Numbered from the stretch's first letter, positions 8,501-16,685 are shown. The stretch: DNA of 64,000 nt from Neolewinella aquimaris (GCF_014197245.1 NZ_JACIFF010000009.1:1-64000), one strand, 5' to 3'. Notes: generated by a model from the sequence alone, not told the origin. Made by a program: numbers and translations.

Positions 8501-10390
8501 CTACACCATATACTCCCAGGCCGTTTGGTAGGCACCCGCCCGCTCCACGTATTCCAGGAAGCCGGCAAAAAAGGGATCGTTGCCGATGGTGGCGCTGTCG
8601 CCGATCACGACCAGTTGCACCTTGGCGCGGGTGAGGGCCACGTTCATGCGGCGGTAGTCGGATAAAAATCCGATCTCGGAGCGGACGTTGGAGCGGACCA
8701 GGCTGAGGTAGACCACCTCCCGCTCGCGGCCCTGGAAGCCGTCGATGGTATTGATCGTAATGTCCAGCTTGGCCAGCGCCGGCACTTCTTCGATGCGCTC
8801 TTCGGCCCGCACGACCTGTTCGCGGTACGGACTGATCACCGCGATCCGCGGCAGGGGATACTCGGGCGGGATGCTGCCCTGTAGCAGCAGCAAGTGTTCC
8901 ACGAGGAGATCGAGTTCGCCATCGTTGTAGCGGCTTTTGAACTGCGGGTGTAACTTTTCCTCGAAGCCGGTGCCGGCCGTATCGACGAACACTACGCTAT
9001 CGGACAGGCTGACGCCCGGCAGGGTGCGATGGGCGATGCCGGGCCCGGCCCGTAGTCTCCCGCCGTAGAAGTAGTCGTTACTAAAGCCCATGATGCGCTC
9101 GTTCATGCGGTACTGTACTTCGAGCAGGGCGTTGCGGCCGTGGCGTTCCAGGGCCTTTTCGAGCAGGGTGGTGCCGAAGCCGCCGCGTTCGGCGTCCTTG
9201 CTCTTTACGGTCGGCGGCAGTTGGTAGGGGTCGCCCGCCAGCACCACCCGGTTGCTGCGGCTGATGGGAATCCAGCTGGCGGGTTCCAGGGCCTGGGCCG
9301 CCTCGTCGATGATGCACGTTTTAAAGGTGCGATCGCCGAGGATCGAGCTGGCCGCGCCGACGAGGGTGCAGACGATCACGTCGGCCGCATCGAGCAGGTG
9401 ACTGAGCAGGTGATCTTCCAGCTGGGTGGCCCAACTGTTCAGGCGACCGGCCTCCCCGTAGGTCATGCCTTTTTCGCGGCCGCGGAGCCGACCGGCCTTC
9501 TTGCGCAGTTCGGCGGCCTCCTTGCGGAGTTTTTTGACCTGCTTCGTGTCGGGGTGGCGCGCTACCTGCACTTCGAGGGTGTGGCTCATGACATCTTCCT
9601 CCACCCGGCTGATGTTGCCGGTGCGTACCACGCGGATGCCGCGTTCGGCCATGCGGAGGGTGACCAGGTCGGCGGCGCTGTTGCTGGGCGCGCAGAAGAG
9701 GATGGTGGATTCGGTTTTGACCAGTTCCCCCACGGCGGCGACGAGGGTGGTGGTCTTGCCGGTACCCGGGGGTCCGTGGATGAGGCTCAGGTGACTGGCA
9801 CCCATGATTTCCCGCACCGCCTCCCGCTGGCTATCGTTGAGCTCCGTAAGGTGGGCCACGGCTTCCTCGGCTACGGGTTGGTGTTCGGCGGGGCGGACGC
9901 CCATGATCACGTCGCGCAGTTCGGCGGTGCGGTCGCCGCGGGCAGTTTCGAGTCGCTGGATGGCCTTGTCCATCTCCACGTAGGTGCGCTCGTCGAACAT
10001 CAGGTCGACGCCGATGCCGCCCCGCTGCAGCCAAGTCGGGTGGTCCTCGCCGCCGAGGATGATCTTCATCCGGTCCTTCTTTACGTACTGGATCACGCCG
10101 GCGCGCTGGGGGGAGCGGGCGTCGGGCTGGGTAGTGAACAGGTTGACGGAAGTGCCGGCCCGGAACTGGTGGGCCTCCTCTCCCTCCCGGGTCACGACCA
10201 CGAAGGGCCGGCCGGCCAGTCCGTAATCACTCTTCGTGACCTGCAGGTTATACCAGCAGTAGCCCTTTTCCACCCGTTGCACCAGGGGCATCGCCTGAAT
10301 AATCTCCAGGTGCAGGCGGCGTTCTTCCTGCCGTTCGAGGTCGATGAGGGATCGGAGCTGAGTGAGTTCGGCGCGCTGTTGGTCGGTCAT
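8501..10390 (-). CDS. Superfamily 1B DNA/RNA helicase (Upf1/IGHMBP2-like)
   Basis: A 629-residue ATP-dependent helicase with the Upf1-like core. The N-terminal about 170 residues form the OB/stalk region. Walker A GPPGTGKTT is at about 206-213, motif II is IDEAAQALEP, motif III is LAGDPYQLPPT, and motifs IV-VI follow (QYRMNERIM, TIDGFQGREREVVYLSLVRSN, RRMNVALTRAK). A charged insertion rich in Lys/Arg after motif Ia corresponds to the accessory domain 1B. The ATG at 10390 is chosen: the longer frame to 10537 would translate into the 80-bp repeat array. Such bacterial proteins are often annotated as AAA domain-containing and probably act on single-stranded nucleic acid or R-loops. No partner gene is adjacent. 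Confidence 0.92.
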   Translation of the reverse strand: MTDQQRAELTQLRSLIDLERQEERRLHLEIIQAMPLVQRVEKGYCWYNLQVTKSDYGLAGRPFVVVTREGEEAHQFRAGTSVNLFTTQPDARSPQRAGVIQYVKKDRMKIILGGEDHPTWLQRGGIGVDLMFDERTYVEMDKAIQRLETARGDRTAELRDVIMGVRPAEHQPVAEEAVAHLTELNDSQREAVREIMGASHLSLIHGPPGTGKTTTLVAAVGELVKTESTILFCAPSNSAADLVTLRMAERGIRVVRTGNISRVEEDVMSHTLEVQVARHPDTKQVKKLRKEAAELRKKAGRLRGREKGMTYGEAGRLNSWATQLEDHLLSHLLDAADVIVCTLVGAASSILGDRTFKTCIIDEAAQALEPASWIPISRSNRVVLAGDPYQLPPTVKSKDAERGGFGTTLLEKALERHGRNALLEVQYRMNERIMGFSNDYFYGGRLRAGPGIAHRTLPGVSLSDSVVFVDTAGTGFEEKLHPQFKSRYNDGELDLLVEHLLLLQGSIPPEYPLPRIAVISPYREQVVRAEERIEEVPALAKLDITINTIDGFQGREREVVYLSLVRSNVRSEIGFLSDYRRMNVALTRAKVQLVVIGDSATIGNDPFFAGFLEYVERAGAYQTAWEYMV

Positions 10391-10458
10391 GCGTGCAGAG
10401 AATCGCGCGGCGTAGGAAATTGTTTTGTGGGCGGCGGGGCGCGGGAGCTGTAATTTGT

Positions 10459-10682
10459 AAGGATGAGCCTTTCTAGGGCGACCCTGGTAGGCGGGGCGGT
10501 GCAGGGTCGGCTTAGAAAGCCTCAACCTTGGGATCATACAAGGTTGAGCCCTTCTAGGGCGACCCTGGTAGACGGGTGGTACAGGGTCGGCTTAGAAAGC
10601 CTCAACCTTTGGATCATACAAGGATGAGCCCTTCTAGGGCGACCCTGGTAGGCGGGGCGGTGCAGGGTCGGCTTAGAAAGCC
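10459..10682. repeat. Three tandem copies of an 80/81-bp hairpin element
   Basis: Copies begin at 10459, 10540 and 10620. In each, the first half (AAGGTTGAGCCCTTCTAGGG, then CGACCCTG) is an imperfect reverse complement of the second half (CAGGGTCGG, then CTTAGAAAGCCTCAACCTT), so each unit can fold into a stem of about 28 bp. The array starts 69 bp upstream of the helicase ATG. The sequence after it, to 10840, holds a GC-rich tract at about 10779-10805 and no gene. Confidence 0.9.
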
Positions 10683-10847
10683 TCCTCCTGATGAATTTGC
10701 TCCCCCAAATCCAGCTTGCTCCCGCGTTCCCGCATAAAAATCAAAAAATGCCACGTACGGTAGGGGCTGCGATAAGCCGGGGGGGGGCGGCGGCGCGCGG
10801 GTGCAACGGAAATCAGATTAAGAGCAATACTCGTTGGAACGTACATT

Positions 10848-10893
10848 TTGACACCACGCTGTCAATTTTGAGTTTTAAAATGTCAATTTGACA
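10848..10893. promoter_or_regulatory. Two operator-like palindromes upstream of hsp20
   Basis: 10848-10865 reads TTGACA-ccacgc-TGTCAA, a perfect 6-bp inverted repeat. 10881-10893 reads TGTCAATTTGACA, a near-perfect palindrome built from the same half-site. Centre-to-centre spacing is about 30 bp, and the sites end 73 bp before the Hsp20 start. This is the layout of a repressor-controlled heat-shock promoter. The regulator is unknown; the sites are not the CIRCE sequence. Confidence 0.6.
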
Positions 10894-10966
10894 AGCCAGC
10901 ACCGTTTTGCATGCCATTTGCAAAAGGTAGGGCGACATTCCATTTCATAACCTAAATCTTAGACTC

Positions 10967-11407
10967 ATGAGAAACTCTAGTTTGCTTCCCTCCGTCTCCA
11001 GATTTCTGGACGATGACTGGAACAACCTCTTCGACTGGCGCAACCGAAACTTCAGCAGTGGAACCACCACCCTTCCCTCGGTCAACGTAAAGGAAACGGG
11101 TGACGAATTCGTCGTCGAAATGGCCGCCCCCGGCATGAAGAAGGACAACTTCGACATCCAAATCGACAACAATACCCTGACCATCCGCAGCGAAATGCGC
11201 AACGAAAACGAGGAGCAGGACGAAAACGGCAAGTACACCCGCCGCGAGTTCAGCTACCAGTCGTTCCAGCGTTCCTTCAACCTGAACAACCAGGTAGTGG
11301 ACGACGCCCGAATCCAGGCTACTTACGAAGACGGCATCCTTCGCCTGGTCATCCCGAAGCGGGAAGAGGCCAAGGAAAAGCCGGCCCGGCAGATCGAGGT
11401 TGCCTAA
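10967..11407 (+). CDS. Hsp20/alpha-crystallin small heat-shock protein
   Basis: A 146-residue ATP-independent holdase that binds unfolding proteins in the cytoplasm. The alpha-crystallin domain runs from about residue 36 (LPSVNVKETGDEFVVEMAAPGMKKDNF) to about 137, with the conserved A-Y-DGIL-L-IPK segment (ATYEDGILRLVIPK). The N-terminal arm is short and aromatic (FLDDDWNNLFDW). It is a single-gene unit, with paired palindromes upstream and a strong hairpin terminator downstream, which suggests stress-induced expression. Confidence 0.95.
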   Translation: MRNSSLLPSVSRFLDDDWNNLFDWRNRNFSSGTTTLPSVNVKETGDEFVVEMAAPGMKKDNFDIQIDNNTLTIRSEMRNENEEQDENGKYTRREFSYQSFQRSFNLNNQVVDDARIQATYEDGILRLVIPKREEAKEKPARQIEVA

Positions 11408-11428
11408 ACGATCTATTACTGACGCAAC

Positions 11429-11463
11429 AACGGCGGACTTCCTTTCGGAAGTCCGCCGTTTCT
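11429..11463 (+). terminator. Hairpin terminator after hsp20
   Basis: A perfect 14-bp stem (AACGGCGGACTTCC and its complement) with a TTTC loop starts 22 bp after the hsp20 stop. Only a short, impure T-tract follows. It lies just before the 3' end of the convergent barrel gene and may serve both strands. Confidence 0.8.
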
Positions 11464-11481
11464 ATGTCGGGCATTGTGATT

Positions 11482-12165
11482 CTAAAGCGCAAAACTCATT
11501 CCCGCCCCGATGTTCCATCCCTGGAATCCGACCTTGTCCTTGATTACCGGCACGTCGTAGGGCTGGCTGAGGTCATAAGCGTAACGGGCTTCGAGAAACA
11601 GTGCGTTGTGCTGCCCGACCCGCGCCCTTGCCCCCATGCCGCCGATGACGGCAAGGTTGAAGCGTTGGTAGTTGATGGCGTCTAGATCGATGTCCGTGGA
11701 GTACAGATTAAGCTCAATAATAGCCTTCGCGGAGGTGGTCACCTTTCCTCCGGTGGCGTAACCAACACTGGGACCGAGAATGGCGTAGGGCTGGATGGCG
11801 CTTTCCGTTGGCAGGTTGAACTGCACGAGCAGCGGGGCTTCCAGGTAGCTGAAGCGGGTCTTGGCGAAGGCGCCGAGGGGCAGCTTTACGCCGGCCAGTT
11901 CCACCTCGTCCGTCAGGGCTACGCCGGTGCCGCGCTTGGTGAGTTCGAGTCCGGGGCGCAGGCTGATGTAATCGGTCACCGGCAACTCCGCAAAGAAGCC
12001 GAAGGAGGGCACCCCTACCCCAACCGTGCGATCGGTAATGGCGTCAAAGGTATTTCCCGAGCGGAGCGACGTCTTTCCGAATCCCGCCCTCACCCCGAAG
12101 GTGGTCTGGGCGGTGGCGATTCCGGAAACGAGGAGGGCGAAGAAGAGCAGCAGATGGGTTTTCAT
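11482..12165 (-). CDS. Outer-membrane beta-barrel protein (PorT/OMP_b-brl_2 type)
   Basis: A 227-residue protein with a cleavable signal (MKTHLLLFFALLVSGIATAQ) followed by alternating hydrophobic strands typical of an 8-stranded barrel. Examples are TFGVRAGFGKTSL, GFFAELPVTDYISLRPGLELTKRG, YLEAPLLVQFNL, PYAILGPSVGYATGG and the terminal GWNIGAGMSFAL. The last residue is hydrophobic, but Phe is third from the end. Members of this porin-family group have no single assigned role. Three direct repeats lie upstream (12221-12253). It converges on hsp20. Confidence 0.82.
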   Translation of the reverse strand: MKTHLLLFFALLVSGIATAQTTFGVRAGFGKTSLRSGNTFDAITDRTVGVGVPSFGFFAELPVTDYISLRPGLELTKRGTGVALTDEVELAGVKLPLGAFAKTRFSYLEAPLLVQFNLPTESAIQPYAILGPSVGYATGGKVTTSAKAIIELNLYSTDIDLDAINYQRFNLAVIGGMGARARVGQHNALFLEARYAYDLSQPYDVPVIKDKVGFQGWNIGAGMSFAL

Positions 12166-12220
12166 GGTAGTCAGTTTGCTCCTCTAAACGAAGGCAGCAC
12201 CGCGGCTGACGCAAAGGATA

Positions 12221-12253
12221 GGTTAAGGGGATGGTTAGGGTTTGGTTAAGGGG
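12221..12253. promoter_or_regulatory. Three direct repeats GGTTAAGGGG/GGTTAGGG
   Basis: GGTTAAGGGG at 12221 and 12244 flank GGTTAGGG at 12233, with starts 11-12 bp apart, about one helical turn. They lie 56-88 bp upstream of the barrel gene (minus strand). Helical-turn direct repeats are typical of response-regulator sites, so this is a plausible activator site. The rest of the 364-bp gap 12166-12529 shows nothing recognisable. Confidence 0.4.
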
Positions 12254-12529
12254 TTTCTTTCCTTGCTTATGCTTCCCGCAATGGTTGCCACTCCGAAAAT
12301 CGTGGCCACCTTACCCTCACCTATACCGCACGGGGGTGGGATGTGGGAGTCGTTAGTGGGGGTTATTATTCGCGTTCGGGCTGTCCTGTGTTGTGCGGTT
12401 GGGCATTGTATGCAAGTCAGCGAATGCACACGATGTGGTGTGTATTGGTTTTATTGTTGGGCAACAGGCCGCCATTAAAGGCCGTCCGGGAAGCAAATTC
12501 TTTCCTAAATAGTCCTAGTTAATTAACCC

Positions 12530-13402
12530 ATGAGGCCAGCGCACGAAATACTTAGTTTGATAACCACAATTGCTAAGAACGATGATCGCATAATTGCCGG
12601 TTTATTGGTCGGATCAAGGGCTGACAAAAGCATTCCAGGAGATCAGTATCAAGATTACGATGTTATCTATGTGGTAAACGATATTGAAGAATTTACTGAC
12701 GATGCCCAATGGATCAAGGCATTCGGGGACCCTATTTTGAGTCAGACCCCGGATGTGATGGTGATCCCAAAAGGAAGCAATACAGGCGAGGAGAAGACCA
12801 CCAGATTTGCCTGCTTGATGCTATTTGCGGATTACGTGAGAATTGATCTGACGCTGGTGGAATTAGATTATTTAGGCTCATGTGTGGACACTTCGGCTGA
12901 ACTGATCATCGATAAAAAGGGCGTTGTGAAAGGTGCTATTGATTTTAAAGCAAGCAATTTTCTGGTTACCCAGCCTACCCAAGGGGAATTTAGCGATTGC
13001 TGTAACGAATTCTGGTGGGTGAGCACTTACGTCGTTAAGGGGTTATTGAGGTCCGAATTGCTCTATGCTAAACGCAAATTAGAACGGCCACTACGGGACA
13101 TGCTGCTACTTATGCTGTCGTGGAAGGTAGGATATGAGTTTAACTATGCTATTAATCTCGGTAGCGAGTATAGATTCTTAAAACACTACCTAAACGAGCT
13201 TGAGTGGAAGAGTCTATGCAACACCTATCCACTACTCAGTCAGCGAAGTATCTGGGAAAGTCTGAACGCGATGACCGATCAGTTCGAGCGAATTGAAAAG
13301 GAGGTAGCGAAGCAATTGGGTCATAATTATGCTCAGGCGGAGATAGATGCCGTTAATATGTACCTTGAGGATAACTTTGAAGATATATCGAAACATTTTT
13401 GA
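12530..13402 (+). CDS. Aminoglycoside 6-adenylyltransferase-like nucleotidyltransferase (ANT(6)/AadK family)
   Basis: A 290-residue protein of the streptomycin adenylyltransferase family, which transfers AMP from ATP to the 6-hydroxyl of streptomycin. The nucleotidyltransferase core is evident: LLVGSRADKS with the Gly-Ser-Arg, then YQDYDVIYVV supplying the D-x-D metal ligands at about residues 42-44, and later a FADYVRIDLTLV strand with the third acidic residue. The helical C-terminal half (WWVSTYVVKGLLR, DMLLLMLSWKVGYE) also fits the family. The length equals the usual 280-300. The coding sequence is visibly AT-richer than its neighbours, which suggests horizontal acquisition. Whether it confers resistance or modifies another small molecule is unknown. 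Confidence 0.85.
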   Translation: MRPAHEILSLITTIAKNDDRIIAGLLVGSRADKSIPGDQYQDYDVIYVVNDIEEFTDDAQWIKAFGDPILSQTPDVMVIPKGSNTGEEKTTRFACLMLFADYVRIDLTLVELDYLGSCVDTSAELIIDKKGVVKGAIDFKASNFLVTQPTQGEFSDCCNEFWWVSTYVVKGLLRSELLYAKRKLERPLRDMLLLMLSWKVGYEFNYAINLGSEYRFLKHYLNELEWKSLCNTYPLLSQRSIWESLNAMTDQFERIEKEVAKQLGHNYAQAEIDAVNMYLEDNFEDISKHF

Positions 13403-13724
13403 TGTCGCGTGGGCGCAAGACTGGTTACGCTTTTCCAACCTTACAGGAGTGCGCGGCACATCTACATCCCCTTCAATCCTATAAACTTATTTTTCAACTA
13501 AAATAGTACTGAACGGACGCTTTTTTTAAAGTTTAAGCTGTCAATTTCACAGGGTATTAGCGTTGCACTCCCCGTGACGCGCCGTCACAACAGCCACGCG
13601 ACTTAAAGTAGGTCACCACGTAATCTGCCACGAAATTTCCCACCAGGCAGGAAAAATTACATCCCTACCAAAGGATTCCACCCACCCGCCGGTCTATAGG
13701 AAAACTAACCCAAAAGACCTGCTC
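13403..13724. other. Intergenic region with palindrome GTGACG-cgc-CGTCAC
   Basis: The 322-bp gap between the nucleotidyltransferase and the YHYH gene holds a perfect 6-bp inverted repeat at 13574-13588 and a weaker one, CTGT...ACAG, at 13538-13552. Both could be operators of the YHYH gene. No reading frame here resembles a protein. Confidence 0.45.
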
Positions 13725-14618
13725 GTGATAAGATCCATTTTTCCCCTCCTTGCCGTCCTCCTCGGACTACCCGCGCTCCTCTTCACCTCCTGCAGTGAAG
13801 ACGACGACGAACTTTGCATCGAAATCACCTGGTACGAAGACGCCGATGGCGACGGATTAGGCAACGCAGATGTCACCCTATCTGCCTGCGAGCAACCGGA
13901 TGGCTACGTGGCGGACGACTCCGACCCCAATGACACCGGGGGTACCAGCACTCCCGTGTCCGCGTTTGACGACTTTAATTCCGCTGCGGTCACGGTCTCC
14001 TTCGACGGTGCCGAAATCACCCTTGAATCGAACGGCCTCCCTAACCATACCTCACCCTACTGGGAGGAGACCAGCCCCCTGTACATCGAACCCGTCGTCG
14101 CCGAAGCGCTCACGCCCGGTCGCATCGGCGGCGATCGCAGTTACACCCTCACCGTTCCTACTGCACCGGAATTGGCTGCTTCGAGTACGGCTACGGGATT
14201 AGGACCTATCGGTATCGCCGTGTCGGGTGCCCCGATTTTCAACGATACGGAAGGACCGAACCGCCCCCTGGAAGAGCAAACTGCCGAAACGTTCGATTAT
14301 GCAGGGGCGCATAATGGCCCGTCGGGGTACCACTACCACGTAGAGGCTTCGGACGTCCCCGAAAATACGATGCTGTCTCACGACGATGAGAAACTGATTG
14401 GGATCATGTCGGATGGCTTTTTGATCTACGGAAGAAAGTGTAATTCGACGGGGGACCACCCAACGAATCTGGATGTATCGGGAGGCCATACCTCTTCGAC
14501 CCAACACAGCGAGGGGGAAGCATTCTACCACTACCACATCATCAATGAATATTACCTGGGCACCCTGATCGTCCTCTTCGGAGTAGATCTGCAGGGAACG
14601 CCAAACGGTATTTTCTGA
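13725..14618 (+). CDS. YHYH-domain lipoprotein with MopE-like calcium/copper motif
   Basis: A 297-residue lipoprotein. GTG 13725 places a signal ending in LLFTSC at the N-terminus. At about residues 36-72 lies an Asp-rich segment, YEDADGDGLGNADV followed by ACEQPDGYVADDSDPND, of the MopE-type metal-binding motif. The rest is a YHYH domain (PF14240-type): YHYH occurs twice, at 202-205 and 268-271, with DGFLIYGR between them. YHYH proteins are secreted and poorly characterised; the His/Tyr pairs suggest metal coordination. The next gene, 85 bp on, is a MORN-repeat lipoprotein, and a third lipoprotein with a CxxCH motif follows. An imperfect hairpin (14645-14686) separates it from the MORN gene. 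Confidence 0.85.
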   Translation: MIRSIFPLLAVLLGLPALLFTSCSEDDDELCIEITWYEDADGDGLGNADVTLSACEQPDGYVADDSDPNDTGGTSTPVSAFDDFNSAAVTVSFDGAEITLESNGLPNHTSPYWEETSPLYIEPVVAEALTPGRIGGDRSYTLTVPTAPELAASSTATGLGPIGIAVSGAPIFNDTEGPNRPLEEQTAETFDYAGAHNGPSGYHYHVEASDVPENTMLSHDDEKLIGIMSDGFLIYGRKCNSTGDHPTNLDVSGGHTSSTQHSEGEAFYHYHIINEYYLGTLIVLFGVDLQGTPNGIF

Positions 14619-14644
14619 TCCCAAACCCAATTTTCTACACGGAA

Positions 14645-14686
14645 GGAATCATCGGAATCTGCAATTAGCTAGATCCCGGTGATTCC
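14645..14686. terminator. Hairpin between the YHYH and MORN genes
   Basis: GGAATCATCGG (14645-14655) pairs with CCGGTGATTCC (14676-14686) with one mismatch and a 20-base loop. There is no T-tract, so it may be an attenuator or mRNA-stability element rather than a strict terminator. Confidence 0.4.
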
Positions 14687-14703
14687 TCTCTTACCTACAC
14701 CAA

Positions 14704-15327
14704 ATGAAGTGCCTTACCCAAATCGTACTGTTGCTGAACATGTTGCTCACAAGTTGTGCAGAGAAGGAAACGAAAGTTCCCCCTACCCCAACGTTGACCG
14801 CTACTTCGGTAGAAATACCGAATATATCGGTTGACCGATCCCTGCTGACCTACGACAACAAGGCTTCGCTATGGACCCTGAAGGATCAACCCTACTCGGG
14901 TTACATTGTCAGCTTTCATCAGGACAGCACGCTGAAAGAAAAAATAGGCATCCGGGCTGGTAAAAAACAGAATCAGGCCATCCGGTGGTACGCTGACGGG
15001 CACCTCCAGGAAGTAGCAAACTACCAGGAAGGAAAACTTCATGGGGAGAAACAAACGTGGTCTCCAGACGCACAGCATGTGTTAATTGCCCACCTGCACT
15101 ACCGTGCGGGAAGGCCGCACGGAGAACAGCGGCAGTGGTATCCGACGGGTGAGCTGTACAAAAAACTGAACCTGAATATGGGGAAGGAAGCGGGCATCCA
15201 ACAGGCATTCAGGCCAAACGGCGACTTATACGCCAACTACGAAGCGAAGGACGGCCGGGTGTTTGGTTTGAAGAAAGCGTCGCTCTGTTATGGCTTGGAG
15301 GATGGAAACTTGACCTTTACGAAGTAG
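14704..15327 (+). CDS. MORN-repeat lipoprotein
   Basis: A 207-residue lipoprotein (signal ending in LLTSC) with three or four MORN_2-type repeats: YSGYIVSFH, IRWYADGHLQEVANYQEGKLHGE, HYRAGRPHGEQRQWYPTGELYKK, and FRPNGDLYANYEAKDGRVFG. Proteins of this kind are often labelled YwqK-family antitoxins, but no toxin is adjacent and the lipoprotein signal puts this one in the envelope. It follows the YHYH gene in the same direction. The role is unknown; a surface scaffold or binding function is inferred. Confidence 0.8.
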   Translation: MKCLTQIVLLLNMLLTSCAEKETKVPPTPTLTATSVEIPNISVDRSLLTYDNKASLWTLKDQPYSGYIVSFHQDSTLKEKIGIRAGKKQNQAIRWYADGHLQEVANYQEGKLHGEKQTWSPDAQHVLIAHLHYRAGRPHGEQRQWYPTGELYKKLNLNMGKEAGIQQAFRPNGDLYANYEAKDGRVFGLKKASLCYGLEDGNLTFTK

Positions 15328-15449
15328 CCTTGTTTTATTACAGCAAATTCGAAGCATTGCCGCTGCGCTATTGGGCGGTGAGCTGAGCCGGGGCGGTTAG
15401 TTTTCGGGATGACCGATAGCTTTTTTTATCTTTAGAATAAGAGAAAAGC

Positions 15450-15470
15450 AGGTTGCCCGTACGGTAACCT
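15450..15470. promoter_or_regulatory. Operator-like inverted repeat upstream of the CxxCH lipoprotein
   Basis: AGGTTGCC and GGTAACCT (7 of 8 complementary) flank a 5-base centre, ending 23 bp before the chosen ATG. This is a plausible regulator site. Confidence 0.35.
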
Positions 15471-15493
15471 GAATTGTGCGTACCGCCCAAAAG

Positions 15494-16495
15494 ATGAAAA
15501 AACAACTACTGATAGTTTTCGCTTTAGTGACCGTTTGGGGCTGTTCGACGATCATCCCCCCATTTGCACCTAAAAAAACCGGGAAATTGTCGCAGTCGGC
15601 AGTGGCGATGGAAGCAGATAAGTACTTCTGGGATAATTTCCACCGGGGAAACTACGATAGCATTCCCCAAATGCTCGACAAGCTGACGGCAGCTTATCTG
15701 GACAACAATGAAGACTATAGACTGGCTGCGCACATCGGATTCACCCACTCCTGGGCGCTGGCGGAAAGCGGAAGGATGGACCAGCCCTCGCCACGCGTGA
15801 CCGACCACGCTACCCTAGCCGTTAAATACTTCGACGAGGCTTTTGTTCTGCACCCGGACAAAGAGTGGCGATACTACGGGTTCATGGTGAGCATGTACAT
15901 GGCGGAAGGTGGGATACACGGAAACATGCAGGACATGACGGAAGGGTACTTCAAAATGAAAAAGGCCGCAAGAAAATACCCTGAATTCAATCTTTTTACT
16001 GCAGCATATACGCTGGCGATGTCGCCCAGAAAAAAGGACAGAGAGGCCGCCGTAAATATGCTATGGGAGAACCTCGATAAGTGTGCTGGCGAAAAGGTTG
16101 ATCGAAAGAATTTGGACTACCGGAAGTACCTATCCCGAAAAACGGTGGAAGGCAAACAGAGTACTTGCTGGAATACCTGGATTGCTCCCCATAACATGGA
16201 AGGATTCCTCATGATCCTGGGCGATCTACTGCTCAAACGGAGAGACTACGCAACCGCACTCAGGGTATACGAGAACGCGAAGTATTTCCAAGAATACAAG
16301 CACTGGGATTACCAAAAACACCTGGACGCAAGGATCGATTACGCTACGGCCATAGCGACACAGCAAGAATACACCGAAATTGAGGTAATGAAATTCGATC
16401 GGTGCATGGTCTGTCATCAAGACAGCAAGATGAAATCAGCACCGGATAATGTTCATCTGCAATTACCATCCATGAATGTAGCAGATCATTACTAG
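15494..16495 (+). CDS. TPR-like lipoprotein with C-terminal CxxCH motif
   Basis: A 333-residue protein; ATG 15494 gives the lipoprotein signal MKKQLLIVFALVTVWGC. The body is helical, with TPR-like pairs (for example AVKYFDEAFVLHPDKEWRYY, ATALRVYENAKYF). Near the end is CMVCH (Cys304, Cys307, His308), the heme c attachment signature, in a protein otherwise free of cytochrome features. It could be a mono-heme lipoprotein or a metal or redox site. Two more cysteines lie earlier (DKCAGEK, STCWN). It follows the YHYH and MORN lipoproteins in the same direction. I do not recognise a named family. Confidence 0.7.
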   Translation: MKKQLLIVFALVTVWGCSTIIPPFAPKKTGKLSQSAVAMEADKYFWDNFHRGNYDSIPQMLDKLTAAYLDNNEDYRLAAHIGFTHSWALAESGRMDQPSPRVTDHATLAVKYFDEAFVLHPDKEWRYYGFMVSMYMAEGGIHGNMQDMTEGYFKMKKAARKYPEFNLFTAAYTLAMSPRKKDREAAVNMLWENLDKCAGEKVDRKNLDYRKYLSRKTVEGKQSTCWNTWIAPHNMEGFLMILGDLLLKRRDYATALRVYENAKYFQEYKHWDYQKHLDARIDYATAIATQQEYTEIEVMKFDRCMVCHQDSKMKSAPDNVHLQLPSMNVADHY

Positions 16496-16685
16496 CTTTC
16501 GATACCGCTTGCGGGAAGGATGTCGCGTTGACAAAGCCACCACTTGTTTTGCAAGTCCGGACAGTAAACAATAACTTCCTGGTTGTCGGTGAGTCAAGTT
16601 CATCCCAGTTGCCCATCTCCACTGAAATGGTAGCTTGACCAGACCAGCTGACGACTCTTTGGCTCAACTCTAAACCGAACAACCG

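Noticed and set aside
9140-10453. A 437-codon frame antisense to the helicase gene
   Set aside because: It is a GC-skew shadow: the helicase on the other strand has all Upf1-like motifs, and this frame has no recognisable domain.
10691-10891. Small ORF upstream of hsp20
   Set aside because: It runs through a G-run, low-complexity sequence and the operator palindromes, and resembles no protein.
12221-12253. Telomere-like GGTTAGGG/TTTGG repeats
   Set aside because: There are only three short units in a bacterial promoter region; phased operator sites are a simpler reading.
13403-13724. Possible attachment site or small RNA after the ANT(6)-like gene
   Set aside because: Only operator-size palindromes are present; no tRNA, integrase or direct-repeat pair supports an integration event.
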